From NCBI GenBank assembly GCA_022768865.1, contig JALELH010000026.1:1-36152 (forward strand): a stretch of DNA of 36,152 nt, in the 5' to 3' direction. Shown in pieces: positions 1 through 7,780 of the stretch. A program made the position numbers and the translations under genes. Each line of letters starts with the position of its first letter. The first letter of the stretch is position 1. Origin of the DNA: Spirochaetia bacterium (lineage in GTDB: Bacteria; Spirochaetota; Spirochaetia; Treponematales; Treponemataceae). The notes under the pieces were generated by a model that was not told the origin of the DNA, made no database searches, and was given only the letters and a program-made list of their open reading frames with translations.

Positions 1-50
1 TGTTATACTTTATATTAAGGATTGCAAAAGAAATGATTTCGGCAAAAAAT

Positions 51-190
51 ACGCAATACGCAATACGCAATACGCAATACGCAATACGCAATACGCAATA
101 CGCAATACGCAATACGCAATACGCAATACGCAATACTCAATACGCAATACGCAATACGCAATACGCAATACGCAATACGCAATACGCAAT
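51..190. repeat. Heptanucleotide tandem repeat, 20 copies of ACGCAAT
   Basis: Twenty uninterrupted 7-bp units run in exact register. Only one differs: the 13th unit (135-141) reads ACTCAAT, a G-to-T change at 137. Because the unit is 7 bp and contains no stop in any phase, all six frames stay open through it and read as a 7-residue periodic peptide. The open frames seen here on both strands are therefore a by-product of the repeat. The array lies upstream of the terminator at 251-304 and of the membrane-protein/sulfatase pair. Near-perfect unit identity suggests recent expansion by slippage. Confidence 0.95.
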
Positions 191-250
191 ACTGTATATA
201 GTCTCTTTTTTGGTTTAATAGAATTTTCAAATAATAATTATATTTCAAAT

Positions 251-304
251 GTCCGCACTGTTAGTTTTTCTGATGGAAGAAAATGGCAAGTGCGGACTTT
301 TTTT
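251..304 (+). terminator. Rho-independent terminator with a large loop
   Basis: A perfect 9-bp stem, GTCCGCACT (251-259) with AGTGCGGAC (289-297), encloses a 29-nt loop and is followed by seven T. The loop is longer than usual. It would end transcription entering from the left edge and separates the heptamer array from the gene pair starting at 365. Confidence 0.6.
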
Positions 305-364
305 GTTTGAATTCATGATTTTGAAAGAGCTTGTAAATATATTTTTTATTTAATGGAGAAATTT

Positions 365-661
365 ATGGCAGTTATGATTTTTTTTAATCTTTTTCTAGTT
401 CCTATGACTTGTATTTTTATTTTAAAGTCAAAAAAATCATTGAAGAGTGATGTTAGTTTTTGGTCTTCGTATGGATGTTATTCTCTGTTGATTCACTTGT
501 TTTCTGAGTGCTGTTTCAGGTTTTTATTTAAAGGAATTACAAATAATATGGAAATCCTCTGTTCCTTTAAATATACTCTGATAGCTTTTGCAGCTTCTTT
601 ATTGCTGGGCATTGCCATTAATTTAATTCCAAAAAGTTTTCTTTCTAAGGTTAAGGAATAA
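365..661 (+). CDS. Small integral membrane protein, partner of the downstream phosphoglycerol transferase
   Basis: I do not recognise a named family. The 98-residue product is strongly hydrophobic, with likely membrane segments near residues 2-20, 33-55 and 70-88, short basic loops and a Lys-rich C-terminus. The start at 365 is preferred over the in-frame ATG at 353 because GGAG (355-358) sits 6 nt upstream of 365 and lies inside the codons that the longer form would use. The stop overlaps the next gene's start (TAATG), implying translational coupling. Inference: an accessory membrane subunit for the sulfatase-fold enzyme. Both genes are AT-rich compared with the rest of the window, suggesting a separate origin. 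Confidence 0.6.
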   Translation: MAVMIFFNLFLVPMTCIFILKSKKSLKSDVSFWSSYGCYSLLIHLFSECCFRFLFKGITNNMEILCSFKYTLIAFAASLLLGIAINLIPKSFLSKVKE

Positions 662-2415
662 TGGATATTTCAGTTTTAATTATTCCTCTGATACCTTTCT
701 TTATCTTTCAAATCTCAGAAAGGAAAGAAACAGTTTTTTCACTTTTCATACATTATATTTTTGCGATTGTTTTCTCTTTTATTTTAACGCGTGTAATTTT
801 TGAATATTTATTTTTGTTAGACTATTCGTCTACCGACTATAGATTTTCCGTATTGCTTTTTTTTGTTTCATTTATTTACTGTTTTGGTTCCAGATATGCT
901 GTGTTAGAAAAAAAAGCCAATATAAAAACTTTTACATATCGTCCCCTTGTTCTTTTGTTTTTGAACTTTTTATCATTTTTTTTACTATTGGCAATAAAAT
1001 GGTATAACAAGGTTTATAACTTGTCATTTAAAGATTTGATTGGCACTATAGCAATGCCTTTGATTGGTACATCTGACAATGTTACAAGTATCATAGTATC
1101 TGCCGGTGTGAAATTTGTAATCATATCTTTTGTGATTGCTTTTGCTATTTTCTTCATAGTTTGGAAAAAAGCTTTTTTTCATAAGGAAGTTGTATTAGCT
1201 TTTGAAAGCTACAAGATTTCTCTCATAAAAATATTTAGATTTTCTCATATTATATTTTCAATTTTTGTCCTTCTATATGCTTTTATTTCTGTAAACAGAA
1301 CCTTGAAGTTAATTGATTATTACAAGTTGGTTTCTCAAAAAACGGAAATTTATGAAAAGTATTATGTATATCCGAATTCGGTTCAAATTACAAAACCTTC
1401 AAAAATGAAGAATTTGATTTATATATATCTTGAAAGCATGGAAACTACTTATGCCTCAAAAGATGTTGGTGGAAGGCAAACTGAAAATTATATTCCAAAT
1501 CTTTCACGACTGGCTAAAGAAAATATTAATTTTAGCGCTTCTGACGGTTTAGGAGGTGCATATAGTCTTTCCGGAGCTGGCTGGACTATGGGGTCTTTAT
1601 TTTCTTCTTCTTCAGGAATTCCTTTTGCATTCCCGATAGGGGGAAATTCTATGGATCAGGCAAAAAGTTTTGCTTCTGGCGTGACTGCTATTGGTGACAT
1701 TCTAAAAGGTTTCGGGTATTTCCAGGAATTTTTATGTGGTTCTGACGGAAATTTTGCAGGTAGAAAGCAGTTTTTTGAGCAGCATGGTGATTATAATGTT
1801 TTTGATATTTTTGAAGCTCGCCGTCAAAAATATATTTCAGATGATTATTGGGTATGGTGGGGATTTGAAGATTCAATTTTATTTAAGATAGCTAAAGATG
1901 AACTTTTGAAGTTGTCTTCCAAAAATCAGCCTTTTAATTTTACAATGCTTACAGTTGATACTCATCACATAGGTGGCTATATATGTTCTTTATGTGGTAA
2001 TAATTATTCCGAAAGGCTTTGTAATGTTTTGCAATGTCAGGATAAACAATTGAATGCATTTATTGAATGGTGCAGGAATCAGGATTTCTATGAAAATACG
2101 GTAATTGTTATAACAGGTGACCATCCAAGAATGGATACGATTCTTGTTGAAGGTGTACCTTATCATGAGCGATATGTTTATAACTGCTTTATAAATGCAG
2201 ATAAAAATGTTAATTCCAAAAAAAGACAATTTGGCGTCATTGATTTGTTTCCAACAGTTTTAAGTGCCATGGGCTTTAACATTGAAGGCGAAAGACTTGG
2301 GTTGGGAACAAATCTTTTTTCTGAAAAGAAGACTCTTTGTGAAGAACTTGGTGTCGGTAAATTTAATGCAGAACTTTCAAAATATTCTGTGTTTTATCTT
2401 AAAAACTTTCCTTGA
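661..2415 (+). CDS. Membrane-anchored phosphoglycerol transferase, sulfatase superfamily (OpgB/LtaS-like)
   Basis: The 584-residue protein has an N-terminal membrane part with about five or six hydrophobic segments (roughly residues 3-18, 25-50, 60-78, 92-112, 150-168, 195-212), then an extracytoplasmic sulfatase-fold domain from about 248. Motifs match OpgB/MdoB-type phosphoglycerol transferases: LIYIYLES with Glu258 as metal ligand, GWTMGSLFSSSSGIP with Thr309 as probable nucleophile, TVDTHH (431-436), and TGDHP with Asp487/His488 as metal ligands. Such enzymes move phosphoglycerol from phosphatidylglycerol onto surface glycans or glycolipids; the acceptor here is unknown. It overlaps the small membrane gene by one base. 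The gene is AT-richer than the housekeeping genes, consistent with transfer. Confidence 0.85.
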   Translation: MDISVLIIPLIPFFIFQISERKETVFSLFIHYIFAIVFSFILTRVIFEYLFLLDYSSTDYRFSVLLFFVSFIYCFGSRYAVLEKKANIKTFTYRPLVLLFLNFLSFFLLLAIKWYNKVYNLSFKDLIGTIAMPLIGTSDNVTSIIVSAGVKFVIISFVIAFAIFFIVWKKAFFHKEVVLAFESYKISLIKIFRFSHIIFSIFVLLYAFISVNRTLKLIDYYKLVSQKTEIYEKYYVYPNSVQITKPSKMKNLIYIYLESMETTYASKDVGGRQTENYIPNLSRLAKENINFSASDGLGGAYSLSGAGWTMGSLFSSSSGIPFAFPIGGNSMDQAKSFASGVTAIGDILKGFGYFQEFLCGSDGNFAGRKQFFEQHGDYNVFDIFEARRQKYISDDYWVWWGFEDSILFKIAKDELLKLSSKNQPFNFTMLTVDTHHIGGYICSLCGNNYSERLCNVLQCQDKQLNAFIEWCRNQDFYENTVIVITGDHPRMDTILVEGVPYHERYVYNCFINADKNVNSKKRQFGVIDLFPTVLSAMGFNIEGERLGLGTNLFSEKKTLCEELGVGKFNAELSKYSVFYLKNFP

Positions 2416-2629
2416 GTTATTATAGTCCGAGCTTTTGTTTTTTTTGCTAAAGCGGATTTTAGATGGTGGTATTTGATGTATTACATTAAACTAAGTACAG
2501 AATCTTGTATGGTGTAAAGGATAAACTTAATTCCGCTTACACCCTTTGCATTGAGATTACACGTTTATTCCATTAAATAATCCTGCATTTTTCTACTGAT
2601 AATAATTGTTTTGTCCTTCTTAAGTATAG
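2416..2629. other. Gene-poor AT-rich interval after the sulfatase gene
   Basis: No intact gene is visible. A short dyad, GGTGTAA with TTACACC around 2510-2550, could fold but lacks a T tract. On the minus strand an open stretch without a start codon (about 2571-2665) reads like a protein end, with Lys-Asp-Lys and Ile-Ile-Ile runs and a final Tyr-Leu-Met-Glu before a stop. It may be another gene remnant or chance in AT-rich DNA. Confidence 0.35.
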
Positions 2630-2874
2630 CATATTTTTTGTCTTTATAACAAACTGATTGATGAAATAAAAAAAGAGTTTAATTTGGCGAATATACTTTG
2701 GACTTTCCAAACAAAGATGTTGAAAGCTGTTTTGTAAACTTCCTTGTAAACTTTTCTAAAGAAAAACGCACAATAGATGAATGGATATTGAATAAGCAAA
2801 ATGGCAACAACACAGCCCAATTTGAACTGTGCTGTAAAATCCTAAATCTTTGCTATCTTACGCTTTTGTCGTAA
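2630..2874 (+). pseudogene. C-terminal remnant of an AAA-ATPase-like / PDDEXK_9 (DUF1703) family gene
   Basis: From 2683 a frame reads FGEYTLDFPNKDVESCFVNF and continues to a TAA at 2872-2874. The YTL-x-FPN-x-(E/D)V signature is typical near the end of the multicopy AAA-ATPase-like/PDDEXK_9 proteins common in treponemes and Bacteroidetes. Just upstream, another frame (from 2630) reads up to a Lys-Lys-Glu-Phe-Asn; it would join the signature frame if one T were restored in the run at 2683-2685. There is no start codon and a stop lies at 2627, so this is a decayed tail. It overlaps the 3' end of the minus-strand permease gene by about 20 bp. Family assignment is by recall of the motif only. Confidence 0.45.
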
Positions 2875-3791
2875 GGAATGCCTTCTGCTTTTGGTGCCCG
2901 GCTTTTCTTTGATGTAAATGCAAGAACCAGAAGAGAGATGATGTAAGGAAGCATTTTATATACTTCGCCAGGAACCAGATGTACTAAGAAGTCAAAGCCT
3001 GTATATATATCAGCAACGGCTCTGAATACACCAAACAACAAAGCGGCAAGTGCAATCCTTAATGGCTTCCATTGTCCAAAAATCATTACTGCCAGTGCAA
3101 AAAAGCCTGCTCCTGCAACACCGTAAATAAAATCCCATTGGCTGTTGACGGCACTAATGTAAATGATTCCTCCAATTCCACCGCAAAGGCCAGAAATCAA
3201 AACACCGGCATACCTCATTTTATAAACGTTGATTCCAACACTGTCTGCTGCCTGCGGATGTTCGCCGCAAGCCATAAGCCTTAGCCCAAACCTTGTTTTG
3301 TTCAAAACGATATATGAAGCAATAAGAAGAATAACTGTAACAAGCATATACCAGTTCAGCTCAATGCTACCAGTCTTTATGGCAAATGCCTTTCTTGTTT
3401 CTATGTAATCTAGGATTGCAGACGGGTTTGTTCCGTTTGATTTTGCATTGTTGAATGCCTTTACAATTACAGTAGCAGCTGCAGTTGCAAGCATATTTAT
3501 GGCAGTGCCTGCAAGGGTCTGGTCTGCCTTAAAGTTTATGGCAGCAACGGCAAGCAGCATTGAAGAAATGATTCCGCATAATGCACTTGCAAGAATTGTA
3601 AGGCATATAATTGTAAATGCCGGTGTTGCTTGCGGAAGGGCGTGTAGTACAAATGCACCGCCCAATGCTCCAAACACCATAATGCCTTCCAGGCCAAGGT
3701 TTATTACGCCGCTTCTTTCAGAAAACATTCCGCCAAGGGCTGCAAGAATCAAAACAGAAGCATAGATAAGAGTGTATTGAATCAGAAGCAT
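2853..3791 (-). CDS. nupQ: Nucleoside ABC transporter permease, NupQ/YufQ-like (second permease)
   Basis: The 312-residue polytopic protein belongs to the BPD_transp_2 permease family. It shows the family's opening (SGVINLGLEGIMVFGA at about 27-42) and about eight to ten hydrophobic segments, with a hydrophilic Lys/Arg-rich tail. It would form half of the membrane channel with the permease encoded just upstream; their genes overlap by TAATG. It is the last gene of the importer operon. The order binding protein, ATPase, permease, permease matches Bacillus yufNOPQ (nupNOPQ), and the last two correspond by position to the treponemal pnrD/pnrE permeases. Substrate (purine nucleosides) is inferred from the family and the PnrA-like protein at 6555-7703. 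Confidence 0.88.
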   Translation of the reverse strand: MLLIQYTLIYASVLILAALGGMFSERSGVINLGLEGIMVFGALGGAFVLHALPQATPAFTIICLTILASALCGIISSMLLAVAAINFKADQTLAGTAINMLATAAATVIVKAFNNAKSNGTNPSAILDYIETRKAFAIKTGSIELNWYMLVTVILLIASYIVLNKTRFGLRLMACGEHPQAADSVGINVYKMRYAGVLISGLCGGIGGIIYISAVNSQWDFIYGVAGAGFFALAVMIFGQWKPLRIALAALLFGVFRAVADIYTGFDFLVHLVPGEVYKMLPYIISLLVLAFTSKKSRAPKAEGIPYDKSVR

Positions 3792-4903
3792 TATTTGTCC
3801 TCCTTTTTGTGTGAGGCAATTTTTGCCATCATGTCTTTAAAGAACAATACAAATCCGCAGGCATAAATGATTATGGAAGAAATCAAATCTGCAATTTGTG
3901 GATTGTAATAATGCATGTCAATTAAAGAACCGCCGAATGTAATATGCTGTATAAAGTATCCTGCAACAAGAACGCCAATCGGATTAAGTCCGCCAAGGAA
4001 TGTTACGGCAATGCCATTGAATCCCATTGCAGGCACTGTTGAACTTGTCTTCCATGGCTGCATGTCTGTAAGGTAGAAAAGTGATGCTGCAAGTCCTGCA
4101 AGGGCTCCGGCAATTGCCATTGTAATAATTATGTTGCACTTGTCCTTCATGCCTGCATATTTTGCAGCATTTTTGTTAAGGCCTGTTGCCTTTAGTTCAT
4201 AGCCGAATGTGGTTTTGTTTAATACAACCCAAATCAAAACAGCAATTATTATGGTAAGGGGAATGGCTATGGTAACGTATTGGTTGTTTGAAAACAGGCG
4301 GTCAAGCCCCAGTTTTGGAAGCAGTGAAGCCGGTGAGCGTGCAGTTATTGCAAATGTTTCTGATTTTGAAACGTCCATAATGGATTCCTTTTGCATCATT
4401 ATGTTTACTATGTAAAGGCTAATCCAGTTCATCATAATGCAGGCTATTACTTCGTTTACGTTGAAAAATGCCTTTAGCACACCGGAAATTGCACCCCATA
4501 ATGCAGAAACAATTACAGCCATCAAAATGCAAACGAACCATGGCAAGTTCCATTGCAATGCACACCACAATGTAATTCCGATTCCAAGGCAATACTGTCC
4601 GCCAACGCCAATGTTAAAAAGGCCAGATTTGTAGGCAAACAAAACTGATAGCGCACAAAGAATCAGTGGTACTGATTTTACCAGAGTAGAGCCAAGATAA
4701 AACAGCTTCATGTTTGTTTTTTTATAGTAGAAGAAATTCTTTAAAATTGTTGCCATTGCCTTTGGAGCGTGTTCTGCATTTATGATGGCAAGTATGATGA
4801 ATCCAACCAGAATGCCGGACAATGCACATAAAATGGCAGATGATATTGATTTAAAGGATTCAGAAGAAATTATTTTTCTAAATGCAATGTTTTTGTTTGT
4901 CAT
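3791..4903 (-). CDS. nupP: Nucleoside ABC transporter permease, NupP/YufP-like (first permease)
   Basis: The 370-residue BPD_transp_2 permease has a Lys-rich cytoplasmic N-terminus, a first membrane segment near residues 17-42, and a run of about nine further hydrophobic segments. The family motif KSGLFNIGVGGQY (about residues 91-103) is the counterpart of SGVINLGLEG in the partner permease. Its start overlaps the ATPase stop by one base (TAATG) and its stop overlaps the next start the same way, so the three proteins are probably made in balanced amounts. It is about 60 residues longer than the partner, as is usual for the first permease of this family. Role: inner-membrane channel half for nucleoside import. 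Confidence 0.88.
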   Translation of the reverse strand: MTNKNIAFRKIISSESFKSISSAILCALSGILVGFIILAIINAEHAPKAMATILKNFFYYKKTNMKLFYLGSTLVKSVPLILCALSVLFAYKSGLFNIGVGGQYCLGIGITLWCALQWNLPWFVCILMAVIVSALWGAISGVLKAFFNVNEVIACIMMNWISLYIVNIMMQKESIMDVSKSETFAITARSPASLLPKLGLDRLFSNNQYVTIAIPLTIIIAVLIWVVLNKTTFGYELKATGLNKNAAKYAGMKDKCNIIITMAIAGALAGLAASLFYLTDMQPWKTSSTVPAMGFNGIAVTFLGGLNPIGVLVAGYFIQHITFGGSLIDMHYYNPQIADLISSIIIYACGFVLFFKDMMAKIASHKKEDK

Positions 4904-6465
4904 TATTTGCCTCCGTCAATGATGGCTGCATAATCGTTTCTTTTTGCACCAGCCATATAAAGACCAAGTTCTTCATTTGTTGTTGATTCAGGATCAAGCT
5001 GGCCGACAATCTGCCCTTCATACATTACAAGAATCCTGTCGGCAAGGCTCATTACTTCATCAAGTTCGTAGGAAACAAGAAGAACGGCGGCTCCATTATC
5101 CCTGTCTGCTACGATTTGCTTGTGGATGTATTCTATTGCACCTACATCAAGGCCGCGTGTCGGCTGCACTGCAATAAGAAGCTTGTGCTTTTTGTCGATT
5201 TCACGGGCAATGATTACTTTCTGCTGGTTGCCGCCTGACATTGAACGTGCTGTTGTTTTTGAACCTTGTCCGCTTCTGACGTCATACTGTGACTGAAGCT
5301 TATCAGAATAGTAAGTTACTTCTTTATCTTTTATAAAGCCTGCCTTTTCAAATTCCGGCTGCAAGTAACGCTCTAAAACCATGTTCTGGTCAATCCTGTA
5401 GTCAAGGACAAGACCGTGCTTGTGCCTGTCTTCCGGAATGTGGCTTATGCCGGCTTTGTTTTTTTCTCGGATTGATTTGTTTGTGATGTCGTTTCCATCA
5501 AGAGTTATCTTTGTATCAGGGTTCTTTACAATGTTTTCAAGTCCTGTAAGTCCATAGATAAACTCAGACTGTCCGTTTCCGTCTATGCCTGCAATGCATA
5601 CGATTTCGCCTGAACGGACTTGCATTGAAACATCCTTTACTGCAAGGTTTGAATGAATCCTGCTTGCAACGCTCAAATGCCTTACATCAAGAATTACTTT
5701 ACCAGGTTTTGCCTGTGCTTTTTCTACAACGAAATTAACGTTGCGGCCTACCATCATGCGGCTCAGTTCTTCTTTTGTTGTATTTTTTGTTTCTACAGTT
5801 TCAATGTATTTTCCTTTTCTTAGGACAGAACATCTGTCTGCAACTGCCATTATTTCATTGAGCTTATGTGTAATAAAGAGAATGGACTTGCCTTCATTTG
5901 CAAGGTTTTTTATTATGTGCATAAGTTCGTTTATTTCTTGTGGAGTAAGGACTGCAGTCGGTTCATCAAATATTAGTATTTCATTTTCGCGGTAGAGCAT
6001 CTTTAATATTTCTACACGCTGCTGCATTCCTACAGTTATGTCTTCTATTTTTGCATCAGGGTCTACGGAAAGACCGTATCTGCTGCTTAGTTCAATTACT
6101 TTCTGTCTTGCAAGCTTTCTGTCTATAAAGCCGTGCTTTACAGGTTCTGTGCCAAGAATGATGTTGTCCAGTACAGTGAAAACTTCTACTAACTTAAAGT
6201 GCTGGTGCACCATTCCAATTCCCAATGCCGTTGCATCGTTTGGATTGTTTATTTTTACGGCTCTGCCGTTCTTGCGGATTTCCCCTTCTTCCGGCTGATA
6301 AAGCCCAAACAGAACGCTCATCAGTGTGGATTTGCCTGCACCGTTTTCCCCTAGCAGAGCGTGTATTTCGCCTTTTTTTAATTGAATTGTAATGTCGTCA
6401 TTGGCAACAATGCCCGGAAAACGCTTTGTAATATGCGACATTTCGATAATGTAGTCTTCATTCAT
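4903..6465 (-). CDS. nupO: Nucleoside ABC transporter ATP-binding protein, tandem-domain (NupO/YufO-like)
   Basis: The 520-residue protein carries two nucleotide-binding domains. Domain 1 has Walker A GENGAGKST (39-47), Q-loop Gln88, a signature around TVGMQQR (144-150), Walker B EILIFDEPTA (162-171) and switch His200. Domain 2 has a degenerate Walker A, GIDGNGQSE (293-301), an intact SGGNQQK (410-416) and QPTRGLD (434-440) in place of a canonical Walker B. This asymmetry is normal for sugar/nucleoside-type tandem ATPases (RbsA/YufO class). AGGA lies 7 nt before the ATG. It is separated from the binding-protein gene by the terminator at 6496-6536, so it is probably made at a lower level. Confidence 0.92.
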   Translation of the reverse strand: MNEDYIIEMSHITKRFPGIVANDDITIQLKKGEIHALLGENGAGKSTLMSVLFGLYQPEEGEIRKNGRAVKINNPNDATALGIGMVHQHFKLVEVFTVLDNIILGTEPVKHGFIDRKLARQKVIELSSRYGLSVDPDAKIEDITVGMQQRVEILKMLYRENEILIFDEPTAVLTPQEINELMHIIKNLANEGKSILFITHKLNEIMAVADRCSVLRKGKYIETVETKNTTKEELSRMMVGRNVNFVVEKAQAKPGKVILDVRHLSVASRIHSNLAVKDVSMQVRSGEIVCIAGIDGNGQSEFIYGLTGLENIVKNPDTKITLDGNDITNKSIREKNKAGISHIPEDRHKHGLVLDYRIDQNMVLERYLQPEFEKAGFIKDKEVTYYSDKLQSQYDVRSGQGSKTTARSMSGGNQQKVIIAREIDKKHKLLIAVQPTRGLDVGAIEYIHKQIVADRDNGAAVLLVSYELDEVMSLADRILVMYEGQIVGQLDPESTTNEELGLYMAGAKRNDYAAIIDGGK

Positions 6466-6495
6466 AGGAACGTCCTGCCTGATATTTTGTATGAC

Positions 6496-6536
6496 AAAAA
6501 AAAACTGCCGCTCTAGTCTTAATGCTTGAACGGCAG
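6496..6536 (-). terminator. Terminator/attenuator between the binding-protein gene and its ABC transporter
   Basis: On the minus strand CTGCCG (6536-6531) and CGGCAG (6510-6505) form a 6-bp GC-rich stem with a 20-nt loop, followed by nine T (6504-6496). It lies directly after the pnrA stop and 31 bp before the ATPase start. No clear new promoter lies between, so partial read-through probably sets binding protein above transporter level. Confidence 0.8.
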
Positions 6537-6554
6537 CCCTTATAACATCAAATG

Positions 6555-7703
6555 CTATTTAATGTTAGGATAAATGTTGAGTGTAACTGTATGTGCAGGT
6601 ACATTTGCTATATCGCTTGATATTGACAGCTTTTTATTATAGATGTCTGCAACCAGTGATTTGTAGTTTTCTACAGTAAAGTTTTTCATTGTCCATGTTT
6701 CTGTCGGAAGCTGAACATAGTTCTTTTCTATTTCTGTAGCAGAAACAAGGCCGAGCGATTCTACTTTTCCTGCGTATGTAGACCAGTTGTCTGAAAGGAT
6801 TGCACCAAGAACAGCCTTGACAGTTGCACCCAGACCCTTTGTTGCAGAAGTTACGCACATTCCGTCTGCGTATTTGTTGATCTGTGCTGTCTGGTCAACA
6901 TCAACACCAATTACCTTTGCACCAATATCTTTTGCTGCATCAGCTGCTGAATTCCAGATTCCACCGCCGCAGGCAAATACAACTTCAACACCGCGGTTCT
7001 TGTACCAGCCGTCCATAGAAGCCTTGATTTGCGGGTCGCCATAGAACTGACCGCCGTAAACGTATTCAACTGTAACATCTTTTGCAATGCCCATTTCTTC
7101 TGCAGCAGCGTTGATTCCCTGTACGTATCCGAAACCAAATTTGATTACGGCAGGAACAGCCATTCCACCAAGGAATCCAAGATGGCGGAATCCTTCTTTT
7201 ACGGCAGCGTATCCTGCCATGTATCCTGAAATCTGTTCTTCGTAAACAGCACAGAATACGTTCTGTGGAATCTTCCAGTCTTTCTTTCCTTTTGCTTCTG
7301 CAGCAGACATGATGTCAAATTCACTTACATCAAGGCCGATGAACTTTACATCGGAATTGAGTTCTGCAGTTTCAACAATTGCTTCTGCAAAAAGGAATCC
7401 CGGGAGGACTACAACATTGTAATCATCCTGAATGGCAGCATTGATAGAAGCAATGCGGTCTGCAGTAGAATCTCCTGCAGGCTTGTAGTAGTTGAATGCA
7501 AGATTGTTTTCTTCACAGAAAGCCTTGCTTGCAGCATAAGTTGTCTGGTTAAAAGACTGGTCGTTGATGTCTCCAGAGTCTGTTACCATTGCAACTTTTA
7601 CAGATGCAGCTGCAGTTTCATTGCTTTTTGCTTTCTTGCTGCAAGAAACAAAAGCAAAACATGCCATTGCTACTGCAACAGCAGAAATGATAAATTTTTT
7701 CAT
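6555..7703 (-). CDS. pnrA: Purine-nucleoside-binding lipoprotein, BMP/PnrA (TmpC) family
   Basis: The 382-residue solute-binding lipoprotein has a Lys-Lys start, a hydrophobic core and a spirochete-type lipobox ending in Cys21 (FVSC). The mature part fits the Bmp/Med family: DSGDINDQSFNQ near the N-terminus and, later, a CGGGIW segment and VIGVDVDQ, which in family structures line the ligand cleft. T. pallidum TmpC/PnrA binds purine nucleosides, the basis for the symbol. I chose the start at 7703 over the ATG at 7718 because AAGGA lies 7 nt before 7703 and overlaps the codons of the longer form. A strong promoter lies at 7739-7768 and a terminator follows the stop. The lipoprotein would rely on a Lol-type exporter such as that at 15970-19188 if it is outer-membrane placed. 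Confidence 0.9.
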   Translation of the reverse strand: MKKFIISAVAVAMACFAFVSCSKKAKSNETAAASVKVAMVTDSGDINDQSFNQTTYAASKAFCEENNLAFNYYKPAGDSTADRIASINAAIQDDYNVVVLPGFLFAEAIVETAELNSDVKFIGLDVSEFDIMSAAEAKGKKDWKIPQNVFCAVYEEQISGYMAGYAAVKEGFRHLGFLGGMAVPAVIKFGFGYVQGINAAAEEMGIAKDVTVEYVYGGQFYGDPQIKASMDGWYKNRGVEVVFACGGGIWNSAADAAKDIGAKVIGVDVDQTAQINKYADGMCVTSATKGLGATVKAVLGAILSDNWSTYAGKVESLGLVSATEIEKNYVQLPTETWTMKNFTVENYKSLVADIYNKKLSISSDIANVPAHTVTLNIYPNIK

Positions 7704-7738
7704 TTTGATTTCCTTCATGTTTATATAAATTTGATTCT

Positions 7739-7768
7739 ATTATAGCTTTTATATGGACAATAATTCAA
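7739..7768 (-). promoter_or_regulatory. Sigma-70-type promoter of pnrA
   Basis: On the minus strand a -35 TTGAAT (7768-7763), an 18-nt spacer and a perfect -10 TATAAT (7744-7739) lie about 35 nt before the pnrA start at 7703. The predicted leader is about 30 nt, long enough for the visible ribosome-binding site. Confidence 0.75.
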
Positions 7769-7780
7769 TAAACCAAAAGC

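Noticed and set aside
33..218. Open frames on both strands through the heptamer array (61 and 77 residues of periodic peptide).
   Set aside because: The 7-bp unit has no stops in any frame, so open frames are automatic. The possible AAGGA before 33 is 11 nt away and there is no non-repeat domain.
7703..7718. Upstream ATG of pnrA at 7718.
   Set aside because: The Shine-Dalgarno sequence for 7703 lies within these codons, and the shorter form gives a standard lipoprotein signal peptide.
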